Part shown: positions 1 to 8,400 of the stretch, one piece after another
Layout: each line of letters opens with the position of its first letter
How positions within the stretch are numbered: the first letter of the stretch is position 1
Origin: Thermotoga sp. SG1
Lineage (GTDB): Bacteria > Thermotogota > Thermotogae > Thermotogales > Thermotogaceae
Assembly (NCBI RefSeq): GCF_002865985.1
Contig: NZ_LNDD01000001.1
Coordinates: 359,004-423,003, forward strand
Reading direction: 5' to 3'
DNA: 64,000 nt
Notes under the pieces: generated by a model
Told to the model about the DNA's origin: nothing
Seen by the model: only the letters and a program-made list of their open reading frames with translations
The model's database searches: none
Made by a program: the position numbers and the translations under genes

Positions 1-36
1 GAGAAATCTGAAGGGATCAAGAAGATTCAGGGATGA
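1..36 (+). CDS. possible 3' end of an upstream gene
   Basis: Frame 1 is open from the window edge and ends at TGA 34-36, giving a short charged, lysine-rich tail. It may be the end of a gene to the left, but eleven codons cannot prove coding. No function can be assigned. Confidence 0.25.
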   Translation, partial: EKSEGIKKIQG

Positions 37-56
37 GATAATGAAAATAAAAAATC

Positions 57-85
57 TTCAAACTTTGAAAGAGATGTTTTATAAT
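57..85 (+). promoter_or_regulatory. possible sigma-A promoter before the ferritin-like gene
   Basis: TTCAAA at 57-62 and TATAAT at 80-85 are 17 bases apart. The predicted transcription start (about 92) falls on the SD sequence, leaving almost no leader, so the site may be fortuitous. Confidence 0.3.
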
Positions 86-105
86 TTTCTCAAGGAGGTG
101 TGAAC

Positions 106-576
106 ATGTTTTCGGCAAAGGAACTATTAAACATTGCTGTAAGGGTAGAAAAAGATGGAGAAGAGTTCTACAGGAAACTAGCAGAACGTTTCGAAAAACC
201 AGATATAAAGGAGTTCTTCTCTTACATGGCTCGTCAGGAGGCAGAGCATGCCCGAACGTTTGAGAGCATAGGAGAAGAGCTGGGGGTAGACGAAGAAACG
301 TACCTGAATCTCGAAGACGCAGAGGAGTACCTGAAAAGCTTTGTGGAGGGAAGGTTCTTCCCTGATACTGTCACGATGGAGAAATATTTGAAAGAAAAAT
401 CTGTGGAAGAGGCGATCGATTTTTCCATATCCGTGGAAAAAGAGACTATAATCTTTTACTACGAAATCCTTGAGCTTCTGAGAAATGAGAGGGCAAAGGA
501 TCTTGTCAGGAGCATAATAAATCAGGAAAAGCAACACGTGGTGAAACTTTTGAGGATAAAGGGGATGATCTCTTAG
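106..576 (+). CDS. ferritin-like (rubrerythrin-type) diiron protein
   Basis: A 156-residue all-helical protein of the ferritin-like superfamily, which binds a di-iron centre in a four-helix bundle and usually handles peroxide or stores iron. Visible ligands are an early VEKDGEEFY helix, an EAEH motif, a second VEKETIIFY helix and a final EKQH motif, i.e. the paired E...ExxH pattern. No C-terminal rubredoxin CxxC domain is present, so it is not a full rubrerythrin. ATG 106 was chosen over GTG 100 because SD AGGAGG (94-99) is six bases before it. The stop is one base before the gspF start, so the two are probably co-transcribed. Substrate and role are unknown. Confidence 0.8.
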   Translation: MFSAKELLNIAVRVEKDGEEFYRKLAERFEKPDIKEFFSYMARQEAEHARTFESIGEELGVDEETYLNLEDAEEYLKSFVEGRFFPDTVTMEKYLKEKSVEEAIDFSISVEKETIIFYYEILELLRNERAKDLVRSIINQEKQHVVKLLRIKGMIS

Positions 577-577
577 G

Positions 578-1777
578 ATGCCTTTTTACAAGTACGTGGC
601 CGTGGAGGGGAGCGGGAAGAAAGTAACGGGGGTTATAGAAGCGGAAAACAAGTTGAAGGCAATCTCACTTCTCGCTGAAAGAGGTTTGATGGTCGTTCGC
701 GTTGAAGAACGTAAAGGTCCAAAAAAGAGCACTCCATTCTTTCAGATCTCCATCAGTGAAATCGCCACCTTCTGTCGTCAGCTTTCCATAATGATATCGG
801 CCGGTATAAGGATAAAAGAGGCACTGAACATACTCGCTCGTCAGGAAGTCTTCTCGAAACGATTCAGAAAGATCATATTGGAGATAGCCATCAACGTGGA
901 AACCGGTGACACTCTGGCCGATGCCTTCCGAAAGGTGGGTGTCTTCGACAACGTGTTGATCAGTATGTTGGAGGCAGGAGAAGAGGGAGGCGTGCTGGAC
1001 AGAACCCTGAGGAGGGCAGCGGATTTCTATGAGAGTGTAAAAAGACTTCAGGACGAAGTAAAATCCGCAATGGCCTATCCTCTTTTTGTCCTTTTCTTTG
1101 CCGTTGTGATCGTTCTTGTGATCAGTTTCTACATTCTTCCCAATCTTGTTCGAGCCTTTGGAACCTCTATTCCTTTATCACCCACGATTCAATCCCTTTT
1201 GAAGGTGAACGAATTTCTCAGTAAAAACTGGCCGTGGTTTTCTGTCGTTGTGGCTGGTGCTGTCTTTGGACTCTTCGTTCTCATGAAATCAAGGTACGGA
1301 ACTTACATAAAAGAGTACCTTTCTTTCCTGTTTCCTCCAGTCAGAAAGCTCAGACAAAATATGGGACTTGAACGTTTTGCCAGGACTCTCGGAATCCTTG
1401 TTAGCAGTGGTGTGAGAATAACAGACGCGATCAAGATGGCGGCTCAGGCTTCCAATTCACCTTCTATCGTTGGAAAAAGTGAGGAAATGGTACAGAAAGT
1501 GTCGGAAGGAAAGACATTGAGAGATACCTTTGCAGAGAGTGGTGTTTTCCCTCAGCTCATCTATGAGATGATAGGAACAGGTGAGGAAACGGGAAAGGTT
1601 GACGAAGTGATGGAAAGGGTGGCAGATTTCTACGAGGACATCGTGCGAAACAGTGTGAAACAACTGGTTTCACTGGTGGAGCCACTTTTGATAGCTGGAG
1701 TTGGCGGATTCGTGGCTTTTCTTGCGTATTCTATCTACACCACTGTCTTTCAACTTCAAAGGAGTATCGGAGGATGA
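578..1777 (+). CDS. GspF/PilC-type inner-membrane platform protein
   Basis: A 399-residue polytopic protein that forms the inner-membrane platform of type II secretion or type IV pilus machines and couples the assembly ATPase to pilin insertion. It has the family's duplicated cytoplasmic domain: ATFCRQLSIMISAGIRI near residue 66 and the matching FARTLGILVSSGVRI near residue 267, each ending in a GEEGG/GEETG element, with three hydrophobic spans (about 165-190, 220-240 and 365-390). Length is normal for the family. It is first in a run of overlapping genes ending with the secretin. The partner GspE/PilB ATPase is not in this window. Confidence 0.93.
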   Translation: MPFYKYVAVEGSGKKVTGVIEAENKLKAISLLAERGLMVVRVEERKGPKKSTPFFQISISEIATFCRQLSIMISAGIRIKEALNILARQEVFSKRFRKIILEIAINVETGDTLADAFRKVGVFDNVLISMLEAGEEGGVLDRTLRRAADFYESVKRLQDEVKSAMAYPLFVLFFAVVIVLVISFYILPNLVRAFGTSIPLSPTIQSLLKVNEFLSKNWPWFSVVVAGAVFGLFVLMKSRYGTYIKEYLSFLFPPVRKLRQNMGLERFARTLGILVSSGVRITDAIKMAAQASNSPSIVGKSEEMVQKVSEGKTLRDTFAESGVFPQLIYEMIGTGEETGKVDEVMERVADFYEDIVRNSVKQLVSLVEPLLIAGVGGFVAFLAYSIYTTVFQLQRSIGG

Positions 1778-2157
1778 GTACAGTTGAAATCCTCGTGGTC
1801 CTTGCTCTTTCACTTATGATAATGTGCTTTTTCATCCCCATTCTTTGGAAAGAATCAGAAGAGGATGTTCAATCGATCGTTGTCAAGATAAAGGCCATGA
1901 AATCTCTAGAATTAGTCTCTAAAAATGGTATTCTAACAATAGTAGACACTGGAAGAATAACTGTTTACGATCCACATGAAAACAAAACGACGGTCTATCG
2001 TTTCCCGTTTTCTTTTCAATCCGAAGGATCGAACGCTGGTGAAGACGTCACTTTCATGAACGGTTTTGTATCAACGGCCGGCACGGTTTACGGTGAGGGA
2101 TGGAGAATAACGGTTGAGCCCGTCACCGGAAGAATGAGGATATACAGGGGGAGATAG
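1774..2157 (+). CDS. pseudopilin-like protein with no leader peptide
   Basis: A 127-residue protein starting with STVEILVVLALSLMIM, a type IV pilin/pseudopilin N-terminal helix with Glu5 conserved if Met is counted as residue 1. It should polymerise at the inner membrane on the GspF platform. The usual short basic leader ending in Gly before the cleavage site is absent. ATG 1774 overlaps the gspF stop (ATGA), and the preceding 15-20 codons in this frame contain no ATG, GTG or TTG. Either it is made in mature form or it inserts without prepilin peptidase. The rest looks like a small beta-rich GspH-type globular domain. Confidence 0.75.
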   Translation: MSTVEILVVLALSLMIMCFFIPILWKESEEDVQSIVVKIKAMKSLELVSKNGILTIVDTGRITVYDPHENKTTVYRFPFSFQSEGSNAGEDVTFMNGFVSTAGTVYGEGWRITVEPVTGRMRIYRGR

Positions 2158-2158
2158 T

Positions 2159-3139
2159 TTGCAGATCTTCTACAACGATATTCTGGCGTTGAATCTGTGT
2201 TCCCACTGTGTAGAGGTAGTTCGTGCCAGAAAACGAGGTTCAAAGCTCAGAGTTTTAAAAAAAGTGTCCAGTGTGGTGGATACTCTCGACGACGAAAAAA
2301 GAAAGGAAACCATTTCCAGTTTGATGAAAGGCATGGAGAAAGACCTTGAAGACATCGTAGTTGTGAACATGCCCATGGAGAACGTTCTGATCATGAGGAT
2401 AAAGGTACCACCATCTCTGAACAGGCAGAACGCTATGGAATATGCCACCATGGAGATATCCAGGAACCTCGGAATAGTTCCCGAACAGCTGATCGTTGCT
2501 CCTCTTGAAATACACGAGGGAGAAGGGCTGTTCTTCGTGTCGAAAGTGAATCAGGTGAAAGCGTTCGTTTCGGAGTTGATGGAAGCAGGCTTTCCTGAAA
2601 CGGATGTGGTGATACCGGATGTTGTGAAGTATCTGGAATTCTTCGATTTTTATTTCAAGAGGCGCCTAAAGGGAATCACCGTTCTCGTTGTGGCTTCGTT
2701 TTTCAACGACTACTACTCCATTGTGGTTCTGAAAGACGATCATTATAGATCCTGCAGGATGGTCTTTTCTATCTTCTGGGACTACATGGACGTTGTAGTG
2801 GAAAACACAGGTATACAACCGAAAGAACTGTTCGAGGGAATGGTAGAAGTTTCTCTGGATTTCCTTCAGCCGTACTTTGGAGATTTTCTTCTGGAGCTGG
2901 ACAGAGAGGTGAAGATATCACTCGACGAGGTTTCGCTCGATAGGGCAAACCAGTTCTTTTACATCATCGATCCACCTGTTTTCTTCCATCCTTTCGTACA
3001 AGCCTTGCAGAAGTTTGAAGGTGCGGTCTTAAAGGAAGGACCTATTCCTTCTGTGAAATCCAGTGTGTCGACAGGAGGACTGGGGCTTCTGTTGAGAGGG
3101 GGAAGGGAAATTGGAAAAGTTAAACATCTATCCGTATAA
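2159..3139 (+). CDS. PilM/GspL-like actin-fold protein
   Basis: A 326-residue soluble protein with the weak pattern of PilM, the cytoplasmic actin-like component that binds the PilN N-terminus: an early beta segment, a region with PPSLNRQNAMEYATMEI in the family's pilus-assembly subdomain, and a later LVVASFFNDYYSIVVL strand pair. ATP-binding phosphate loops look degenerate. The start is TTG 2159 after GGGGGA, one base after the pseudopilin stop. The gene sits exactly where pilM occurs, just before pilN- and pilO-like genes. The call rests as much on order as on sequence. Confidence 0.65.
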   Translation: MQIFYNDILALNLCSHCVEVVRARKRGSKLRVLKKVSSVVDTLDDEKRKETISSLMKGMEKDLEDIVVVNMPMENVLIMRIKVPPSLNRQNAMEYATMEISRNLGIVPEQLIVAPLEIHEGEGLFFVSKVNQVKAFVSELMEAGFPETDVVIPDVVKYLEFFDFYFKRRLKGITVLVVASFFNDYYSIVVLKDDHYRSCRMVFSIFWDYMDVVVENTGIQPKELFEGMVEVSLDFLQPYFGDFLLELDREVKISLDEVSLDRANQFFYIIDPPVFFHPFVQALQKFEGAVLKEGPIPSVKSSVSTGGLGLLLRGGREIGKVKHLSV

Positions 3140-3671
3140 GAAGCGTAAGGTGAAGTTGACTACGTTCGCTGTTCTCCTCATTGCAATGTTGCTTCCACCG
3201 ATTTCGTTCAACGTTTACTTCAGATATGTCAAGGAACAGATGGTGGAAAATCTGGAGAACAGGTATGCGGAAATTCTCAATGCTTACTCGATAGACCTCT
3301 CTATCGATTCGTCCAGGAATCTGGCAGAGGTGTCCCGGATTGAGGATGTGCTGTTGAATCAGATAAAAACATTGGAATTCAAGGTGAATTCTTTGAATGC
3401 CTATCTCGAAAAGAGAAAGAGATGGGAGAATTTCTCTCATTTGTTCACAGAGATTTTTAAAAAGCAAGGCAGGACGTTGAGTTACCTGAGTTTTTCCCAG
3501 GAGAAGGCTGTTCTGGAATTTTATGAAGTTTCCAGAGAACCTCAAGAGATTTTGCCAGAGAGTTTTCTGAAGGATGAGAGAATAAATCTAAAACTTCTGT
3601 TTGAAGAGCATCTGCCAGAAGGATACACCATGAAAAAATACAGGCTGGAGTACGAGGTGGCGAAGAAATGA
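3111..3671 (+). CDS. PilN-like membrane protein
   Basis: A 186-residue bitopic protein whose N-terminus EKLNIYPYKKR matches the INLLPYR-type peptide by which PilN docks into PilM. A hydrophobic span (about residues 17-35) and a coiled-coil/ferredoxin-like periplasmic part follow. It should form the alignment complex with PilM and PilO between platform and secretin. TTG 3111 lies 29 bases inside the pilM end after a GAGAGGGGGAAGG SD region, so translation is coupled. It ends in an ATGA overlap with the next gene. Confidence 0.7.
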   Translation: MEKLNIYPYKKRKVKLTTFAVLLIAMLLPPISFNVYFRYVKEQMVENLENRYAEILNAYSIDLSIDSSRNLAEVSRIEDVLLNQIKTLEFKVNSLNAYLEKRKRWENFSHLFTEIFKKQGRTLSYLSFSQEKAVLEFYEVSREPQEILPESFLKDERINLKLLFEEHLPEGYTMKKYRLEYEVAKK

Positions 3672-4084
3672 GAGGGATCAACAGAAAGTTCGCCGTCTGG
3701 TTTTCTGTCCTTACGCTTTTGGTTCTGGTGTTTGGCCTGGTTGTTCCAGACTTTGTGATATTCATGTCCAACACCAGAAAGGTTGAAAAAAAACTGGCAA
3801 ACCTTGCACCTGCATACAGAATATTTCGTGAAAAACAAAAAGAGTACATGGAGGTTCTGAAAGCTATAGAGAGTACTCCCGATTTTGACGGAAAGCCAGA
3901 AAGCGGGGAAATCAACGTGGTGGAGGCAGAAGATCTAATAAGAAAGCTCATATCAACAAGGAAGGTGGCGGTGAAACAGATGGTGATCGATGCAAAAGAA
4001 GTGATACCTGTTGACTTTCTGGGACTGTCAACATCTCAGCCGAAAGTAAAGATCTCTCTGGATGTGGAAGAGGTGAAACAATGA
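3668..4084 (+). CDS. PilO-like membrane protein
   Basis: A 138-residue protein with a short cytoplasmic tail, a transmembrane segment (about residues 9-31), a coiled coil (NTRKVEKKLANLAPAY onward) and a small alpha/beta domain. This is the architecture of PilO/GspM, which pairs with PilN. The ATGA overlaps at both ends place it in the alignment subcomplex. Sequence similarity is weak and the call leans on order and topology. Confidence 0.6.
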   Translation: MRGINRKFAVWFSVLTLLVLVFGLVVPDFVIFMSNTRKVEKKLANLAPAYRIFREKQKEYMEVLKAIESTPDFDGKPESGEINVVEAEDLIRKLISTRKVAVKQMVIDAKEVIPVDFLGLSTSQPKVKISLDVEEVKQ

Positions 4085-4545
4085 GCCGTCGAACGATCGT
4101 TTTACTGGTGGTGATGGGGGCAGTCTGGGTAGTGGCATTCTTCTATCTCTTCAAAGGGAATTCAGGTGCGGTAGTGACTCTTCAGCAGGAAAAGATGGTG
4201 GATTTTGTCTCTCTTGTGAGTAAAATACGTATCGATCCAAGTTTGAAGAAGATGGTGATCGAAGACCTTCTTGAAGATCTGCCGAAAGTCTTCAATCCTG
4301 TCAGACTCGCTTTTGGGAAAGAAGCGGCTGATATCCTCATAATGACTCTTCCTGCGCTGAACTACAATTTTCTTGGTTTCATAAAAACGGCGGATGGTGT
4401 GAAGATCTTTCTTTCCGACGGCAAAAAGCGCCTTGAGATCTCAGGAAATAACCCTATTTTCGAAAGGTACGTTGTCACCTACGTTTCTAGTTTGGGAGTG
4501 CTGGTACTGGATGTTGAAAATGGAAGATTTTTCTCAATAAGGTGA
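4081..4545 (+). CDS. bitopic membrane protein, possible alignment-complex subunit
   Basis: A 154-residue protein with an N-terminal transmembrane helix (about residues 5-24) and an extracytoplasmic domain of about 125 residues that I do not recognise. In pilus operons this slot before the secretin gene often holds PilP, but no proline-rich linker or lipobox is visible, so equivalence is only positional. It overlaps the PilO-like gene by ATGA and is followed after 15 bases by the secretin start. Confidence 0.6.
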   Translation: MSRRTIVLLVVMGAVWVVAFFYLFKGNSGAVVTLQQEKMVDFVSLVSKIRIDPSLKKMVIEDLLEDLPKVFNPVRLAFGKEAADILIMTLPALNYNFLGFIKTADGVKIFLSDGKKRLEISGNNPIFERYVVTYVSSLGVLVLDVENGRFFSIR

Positions 4546-4560
4546 AAAGGGGTGTTGAAC

Positions 4561-7500
4561 ATGAAAAAAGTTCTTTTTGGTCTTTTCCTTCTAATCGTGG
4601 GGGCGCTGTTTTCCGCTGAACTTGTAGGAGTGTTGCCGCGGATAGAAGAAGATCAGGTGCTCATAGAAATCCAGATTTCTTCTCCAGTTGAGGATATCTC
4701 AGCGGAGATGAATTCTTCCAGAACCGTGTTTTCCGTGTTTTTGAAAGGAATCCAGATGAAAATAAGCAGGTTTATGGTTCCGGTTGGTGTCGGCCCCGTT
4801 GAGGGCGTCCGGGTTGTGAACGTGGGAAACGGTGTAATGGTGTCTGCGAGTTTGCTGGTTCCTTTTCCGGGAAGTTACGAGTTGGAAGGAAACAGGGTGA
4901 TCATGAAATTTCAAAGAAGCAAAGAAAGAATAGATGTCTCCTTTGAGAACATGCTCTTTGAGGATATGGTGAAGTACCTCGCTGAGAGATTGAATCTCAA
5001 CGTAATAGTCTCAGAAAGTGTGAAAAACGCAACTACGAGTCTAAAATTGAACAACGTCACACCAGAGGATGCCTTGAGAGATCTTCTCGTGACCTTTGGA
5101 GAGGTTGCCTACGCCTACTTTCCAGATGGAACGATGTTCATAGGCAAATACGAAGAGGTCTCTGGCAGGTTTCAGCGATTTTGGGGAATATACAAGGTGA
5201 AAGATCAGACTGTGGCAGACAGAATAAAGAGCCTCATCTCACAGGAGGCCATGATAGATTACCTTCCTTCGAAATCGGTGCTCTTTGTTTATGGAACATC
5301 AGAAGAGCACGACCTTGTGGCGAGTCTTCTTTCCGTCTCTCCCCCTCTCCAGCAGAAAGAAGTCTCCTTTTCAGTGGAAACGAGCAAAGTGGAAGAACTG
5401 TTGTCTGCACTGAAGAGTGTTTACCAGTTCGAATATCACCTTTTGAAGCCGGTGTCAAGAGTCATCCTCGTGGGAGATTCGGAGACCATCGCGAAGGTTG
5501 AAAGGTACTTGAAGATCCTGGAAACAGGTGTAGAACAGATGGAGCCTCAGACCGTTCCCACGAAAAAATTCGTCTTCTACGCTTATGATCCAAAAGCTGC
5601 AGCCAGTTTGATTAAATTGATTCTTGGGATAGATGCTCAGGCCTATGAAGAGATGAACCTTGTCATTTGTCAGGTGCCGCTGGACAGAGAGAAAGATCTG
5701 GTGGACTTCATAGCGCAAAACAACCTTGAGCTTGGTAACACATACTACTTTGATGTGAAAAAGAGTGAAGAGACTTTCCTGAAAGAGGTGCTTCAGTTTC
5801 TCGGTATTCCTGTTTCCAGAATGAAACTTCTGAACATCGATGGGGAAAATGTAAAAGTGTCTCTCTCTGTTCCTAAAAGCGTGTACGAAAAAATCTATCC
5901 CGTTCTGGAAAAGCTCCTGAAATTCAGAAGAAAAAACTTCACTGTGAGAGCCTTGGAGTTGAAGCAGGATGTTCAATCGGAACTGCTCGAGGCCATTTCA
6001 AGGATGTACGGTGTTTTGGTGAACAAAGTGGGGAACTTCGTCTTCGTTGAAGGACCTCTAAGTTCCGTTGATAGTGCTGTGGATTATCTGAACAAAATTC
6101 AGACAAGATACACTCAATTTCTGAGGATTTCTTTGAAAGAAGAAAGCCTGGAGGATCTGAAAAAGTTCGCCTTAGCAAAATACGATGTGGAGATTGATTA
6201 CTTCCCCGCGTTGAAAATGCTCATGATCAGTGGTACGGACGAAAGTAAAGTTCAGGAAGCAGTTGAAGAACTGAAAGTCATCGTCTCTGAGGAGAAAACA
6301 GTGCGGTTTGTGAAAAAGGTTGAAACAGTTCCCTCTGACAGGTTGAAGGCGGTGCTCAGTCAACTCTACGATGTCTCTGTGGAAGAACTGGGAAATGAGA
6401 TAGCCGTTATTGGAAGCGAACTTGAAGTCAAAAGTGCCATGGATCTTCTTCAAAAGATTCTGAGCTCGAAGGAAATGGTTCAAACGTTCGTTGAACTTCC
6501 AAAATGGCTGCAAGATCCTGAAAAGGTACTAGATATAGTTGCTAGAAACACGGGAGTTGTTTATGAAGTGATGGACGGTATCGCTTTGCTCGAAGGGCCA
6601 GAAGAAAGTGTGAAAAAGGCCCAGGAGCAGTTCAAAGTGATCCTGGAAAAACTGGGGGAAGTTCGGACAGAAGAGACAGTGAAATTTCTTGAAATAGATT
6701 CTTCTTTCCCGGTCAACGAGTTCGTGGCTTTCTCAGAGGAATTGTACCCGGATGTTCTGTGTATTACCCTTGGCGAATTGAAACTCCTTGTTCTCAAAGG
6801 ACCTTCGGAATCTGTGGAGAAACTCTCAGACATATATCGTTCCTTCTATGAAAGGCACCAGAAGGTGTTGGAAGAGAACGTTTTAGATCGTCTCACGCTC
6901 GAGGTACCTGCCGGCTTTCCGTTCGACCAGTTCAAAACGTTCCTTGAAGTGCTCATACCGGAAGTCAAGCAGGTTGTTTACCTCGACAGGCTCAATCTGG
7001 TACTGGTGGAAGTTCCGGTTTTTCAATCTGGGAAAGTGAAAAAGCTCCTCGATTCGTTCCTGGAAAAGGAGCAGGAAGTGTCGAAGAAGAAAGCAAAAAG
7101 AAACGTTTCTATACCTTCTAGTGTCGATCCCGCAGAACTTTCTGCGTATTTGAAAGAACTCTTCGATGGTCTTGAAATCACGATCTTTCCGAAGATGGGC
7201 CAGATGGTTGTTGAAGGTCCAGAAGACATAGTTGAAAAGGCAGCAGGACTCATCGAAGAAGAGAGAGAAAAAGCTTTGACGAGGGCAAAGAAAGATTATG
7301 TAACCGTATCGAACGGAAAACTGAGCATAAGGGCAGAGAACGTTTCACTTTACGATCTCATCAGAGAAGCCGCTTCTGAACTTGGAGTTTCTATTATGTT
7401 CGTGGACTCCCCATCGGAGACGGTCACAATGAGAGTGGATGGTATCACCTGGGAGAAGTTTCTCGATCTTGTCTCTCAGAACTATGGATATCTGTTCGAT

Positions 7501-8400
7501 TTGAAAAACGGTGTGTACGTCGTTTCTAAGCCCAAACAGGATCTTGCAAAGCGTTATTTCTACGATATTCCACACAATTTCGATCAGATAAAGGCGCTCA
7601 TAGAGTTCTACGGTGGAACGGTTTATGTGGATTCTCTGAACAACTTCATGGTGGTGACGGGAATCTCTGAGACGATAAAGAAAGAGCTGGACAGAATCAT
7701 AGAAAATCTGAAGAGACCAACAAAGCAGGTGGAAATTTCTGCAAAGATAGTGGACAAATCGTTGATAGATATAGTGACCAAAGAGAGGAGATTGGAACTG
7801 GGTGGTACAGGAGTGAACCTGGGGTCCTCTGGAGCAAGCATGTCTTTTTCTGTAACGGATTATCTTGATTTTGAGGAAATCTTCGGTGACCTTCTGAACT
7901 CTTCTCTGTCTCTCCGTTTCTCTGATCAGAAGAGCGACACCCTTGATGACATCCTTGCAAGTCCGAGGATCGTCACAACCGGCGGAAAAGAAGCGAAGAT
8001 CCTGATAGGGGACAGGATACCGTACGTCACAGACACAAATGGCGATGGAACTCCGGAAGTACAGTTCCTTGAAACTGGTATAGAACTTTCAATAACCCCG
8101 TATGTGAGGAGTGACGATACGATAGAACTGGACCTCTTTGTCAAGGCTAGTGAGCCTGGAAATTACATAAACGAAGTCCCGGGGGAAAGAACAAGGGAAG
8201 CACAGACGCATCTCATTGTGAAGAACAACAGTACCATCGTGATAGGTGGTCTCATCAGAGAAGTGACGAACGTGAGTGAAAGTAAGCTACCCTTCTTTGG
8301 AGATCTTCCAATAATAGGTCAATTCTTCAGGACAAAATCGGAGAACAAAGAAAAGCGTGATCTTATGATATTCGTCACTGTCAGGGTGGTGGAACCATGA
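4561..8400 (+). CDS. giant secretin (GspD/PilQ family)
   Basis: A 1279-residue outer-membrane channel protein, roughly twice the usual size. In order: signal peptide (KKVLFGLFLLIVGALFSA); an AMIN-like beta domain (to about 120); a first STN/N0 domain (about 124-195); a run of about ten 60-75-residue beta-alpha-beta modules (about 195-910), many ending in a V.G(P/S).E.V..A pattern; a second STN/N0 domain (about 912-1000); one more N1-like module; and the secretin domain (about 1055-1279) with ASPRIVTTGGKEAKI, IGDRIPYV, an ELSITPYV segment and the final VIGGLIRE...LPFFGDLPIIG block. ATG 4561 after AAAAGGGGTG was preferred to TTG 4552. Confidence 0.93.
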   Translation: MKKVLFGLFLLIVGALFSAELVGVLPRIEEDQVLIEIQISSPVEDISAEMNSSRTVFSVFLKGIQMKISRFMVPVGVGPVEGVRVVNVGNGVMVSASLLVPFPGSYELEGNRVIMKFQRSKERIDVSFENMLFEDMVKYLAERLNLNVIVSESVKNATTSLKLNNVTPEDALRDLLVTFGEVAYAYFPDGTMFIGKYEEVSGRFQRFWGIYKVKDQTVADRIKSLISQEAMIDYLPSKSVLFVYGTSEEHDLVASLLSVSPPLQQKEVSFSVETSKVEELLSALKSVYQFEYHLLKPVSRVILVGDSETIAKVERYLKILETGVEQMEPQTVPTKKFVFYAYDPKAAASLIKLILGIDAQAYEEMNLVICQVPLDREKDLVDFIAQNNLELGNTYYFDVKKSEETFLKEVLQFLGIPVSRMKLLNIDGENVKVSLSVPKSVYEKIYPVLEKLLKFRRKNFTVRALELKQDVQSELLEAISRMYGVLVNKVGNFVFVEGPLSSVDSAVDYLNKIQTRYTQFLRISLKEESLEDLKKFALAKYDVEIDYFPALKMLMISGTDESKVQEAVEELKVIVSEEKTVRFVKKVETVPSDRLKAVLSQLYDVSVEELGNEIAVIGSELEVKSAMDLLQKILSSKEMVQTFVELPKWLQDPEKVLDIVARNTGVVYEVMDGIALLEGPEESVKKAQEQFKVILEKLGEVRTEETVKFLEIDSSFPVNEFVAFSEELYPDVLCITLGELKLLVLKGPSESVEKLSDIYRSFYERHQKVLEENVLDRLTLEVPAGFPFDQFKTFLEVLIPEVKQVVYLDRLNLVLVEVPVFQSGKVKKLLDSFLEKEQEVSKKKAKRNVSIPSSVDPAELSAYLKELFDGLEITIFPKMGQMVVEGPEDIVEKAAGLIEEEREKALTRAKKDYVTVSNGKLSIRAENVSLYDLIREAASELGVSIMFVDSPSETVTMRVDGITWEKFLDLVSQNYGYLFDLKNGVYVVSKPKQDLAKRYFYDIPHNFDQIKALIEFYGGTVYVDSLNNFMVVTGISETIKKELDRIIENLKRPTKQVEISAKIVDKSLIDIVTKERRLELGGTGVNLGSSGASMSFSVTDYLDFEEIFGDLLNSSLSLRFSDQKSDTLDDILASPRIVTTGGKEAKILIGDRIPYVTDTNGDGTPEVQFLETGIELSITPYVRSDDTIELDLFVKASEPGNYINEVPGERTREAQTHLIVKNNSTIVIGGLIREVTNVSESKLPFFGDLPIIGQFFRTKSENKEKRDLMIFVTVRVVEP

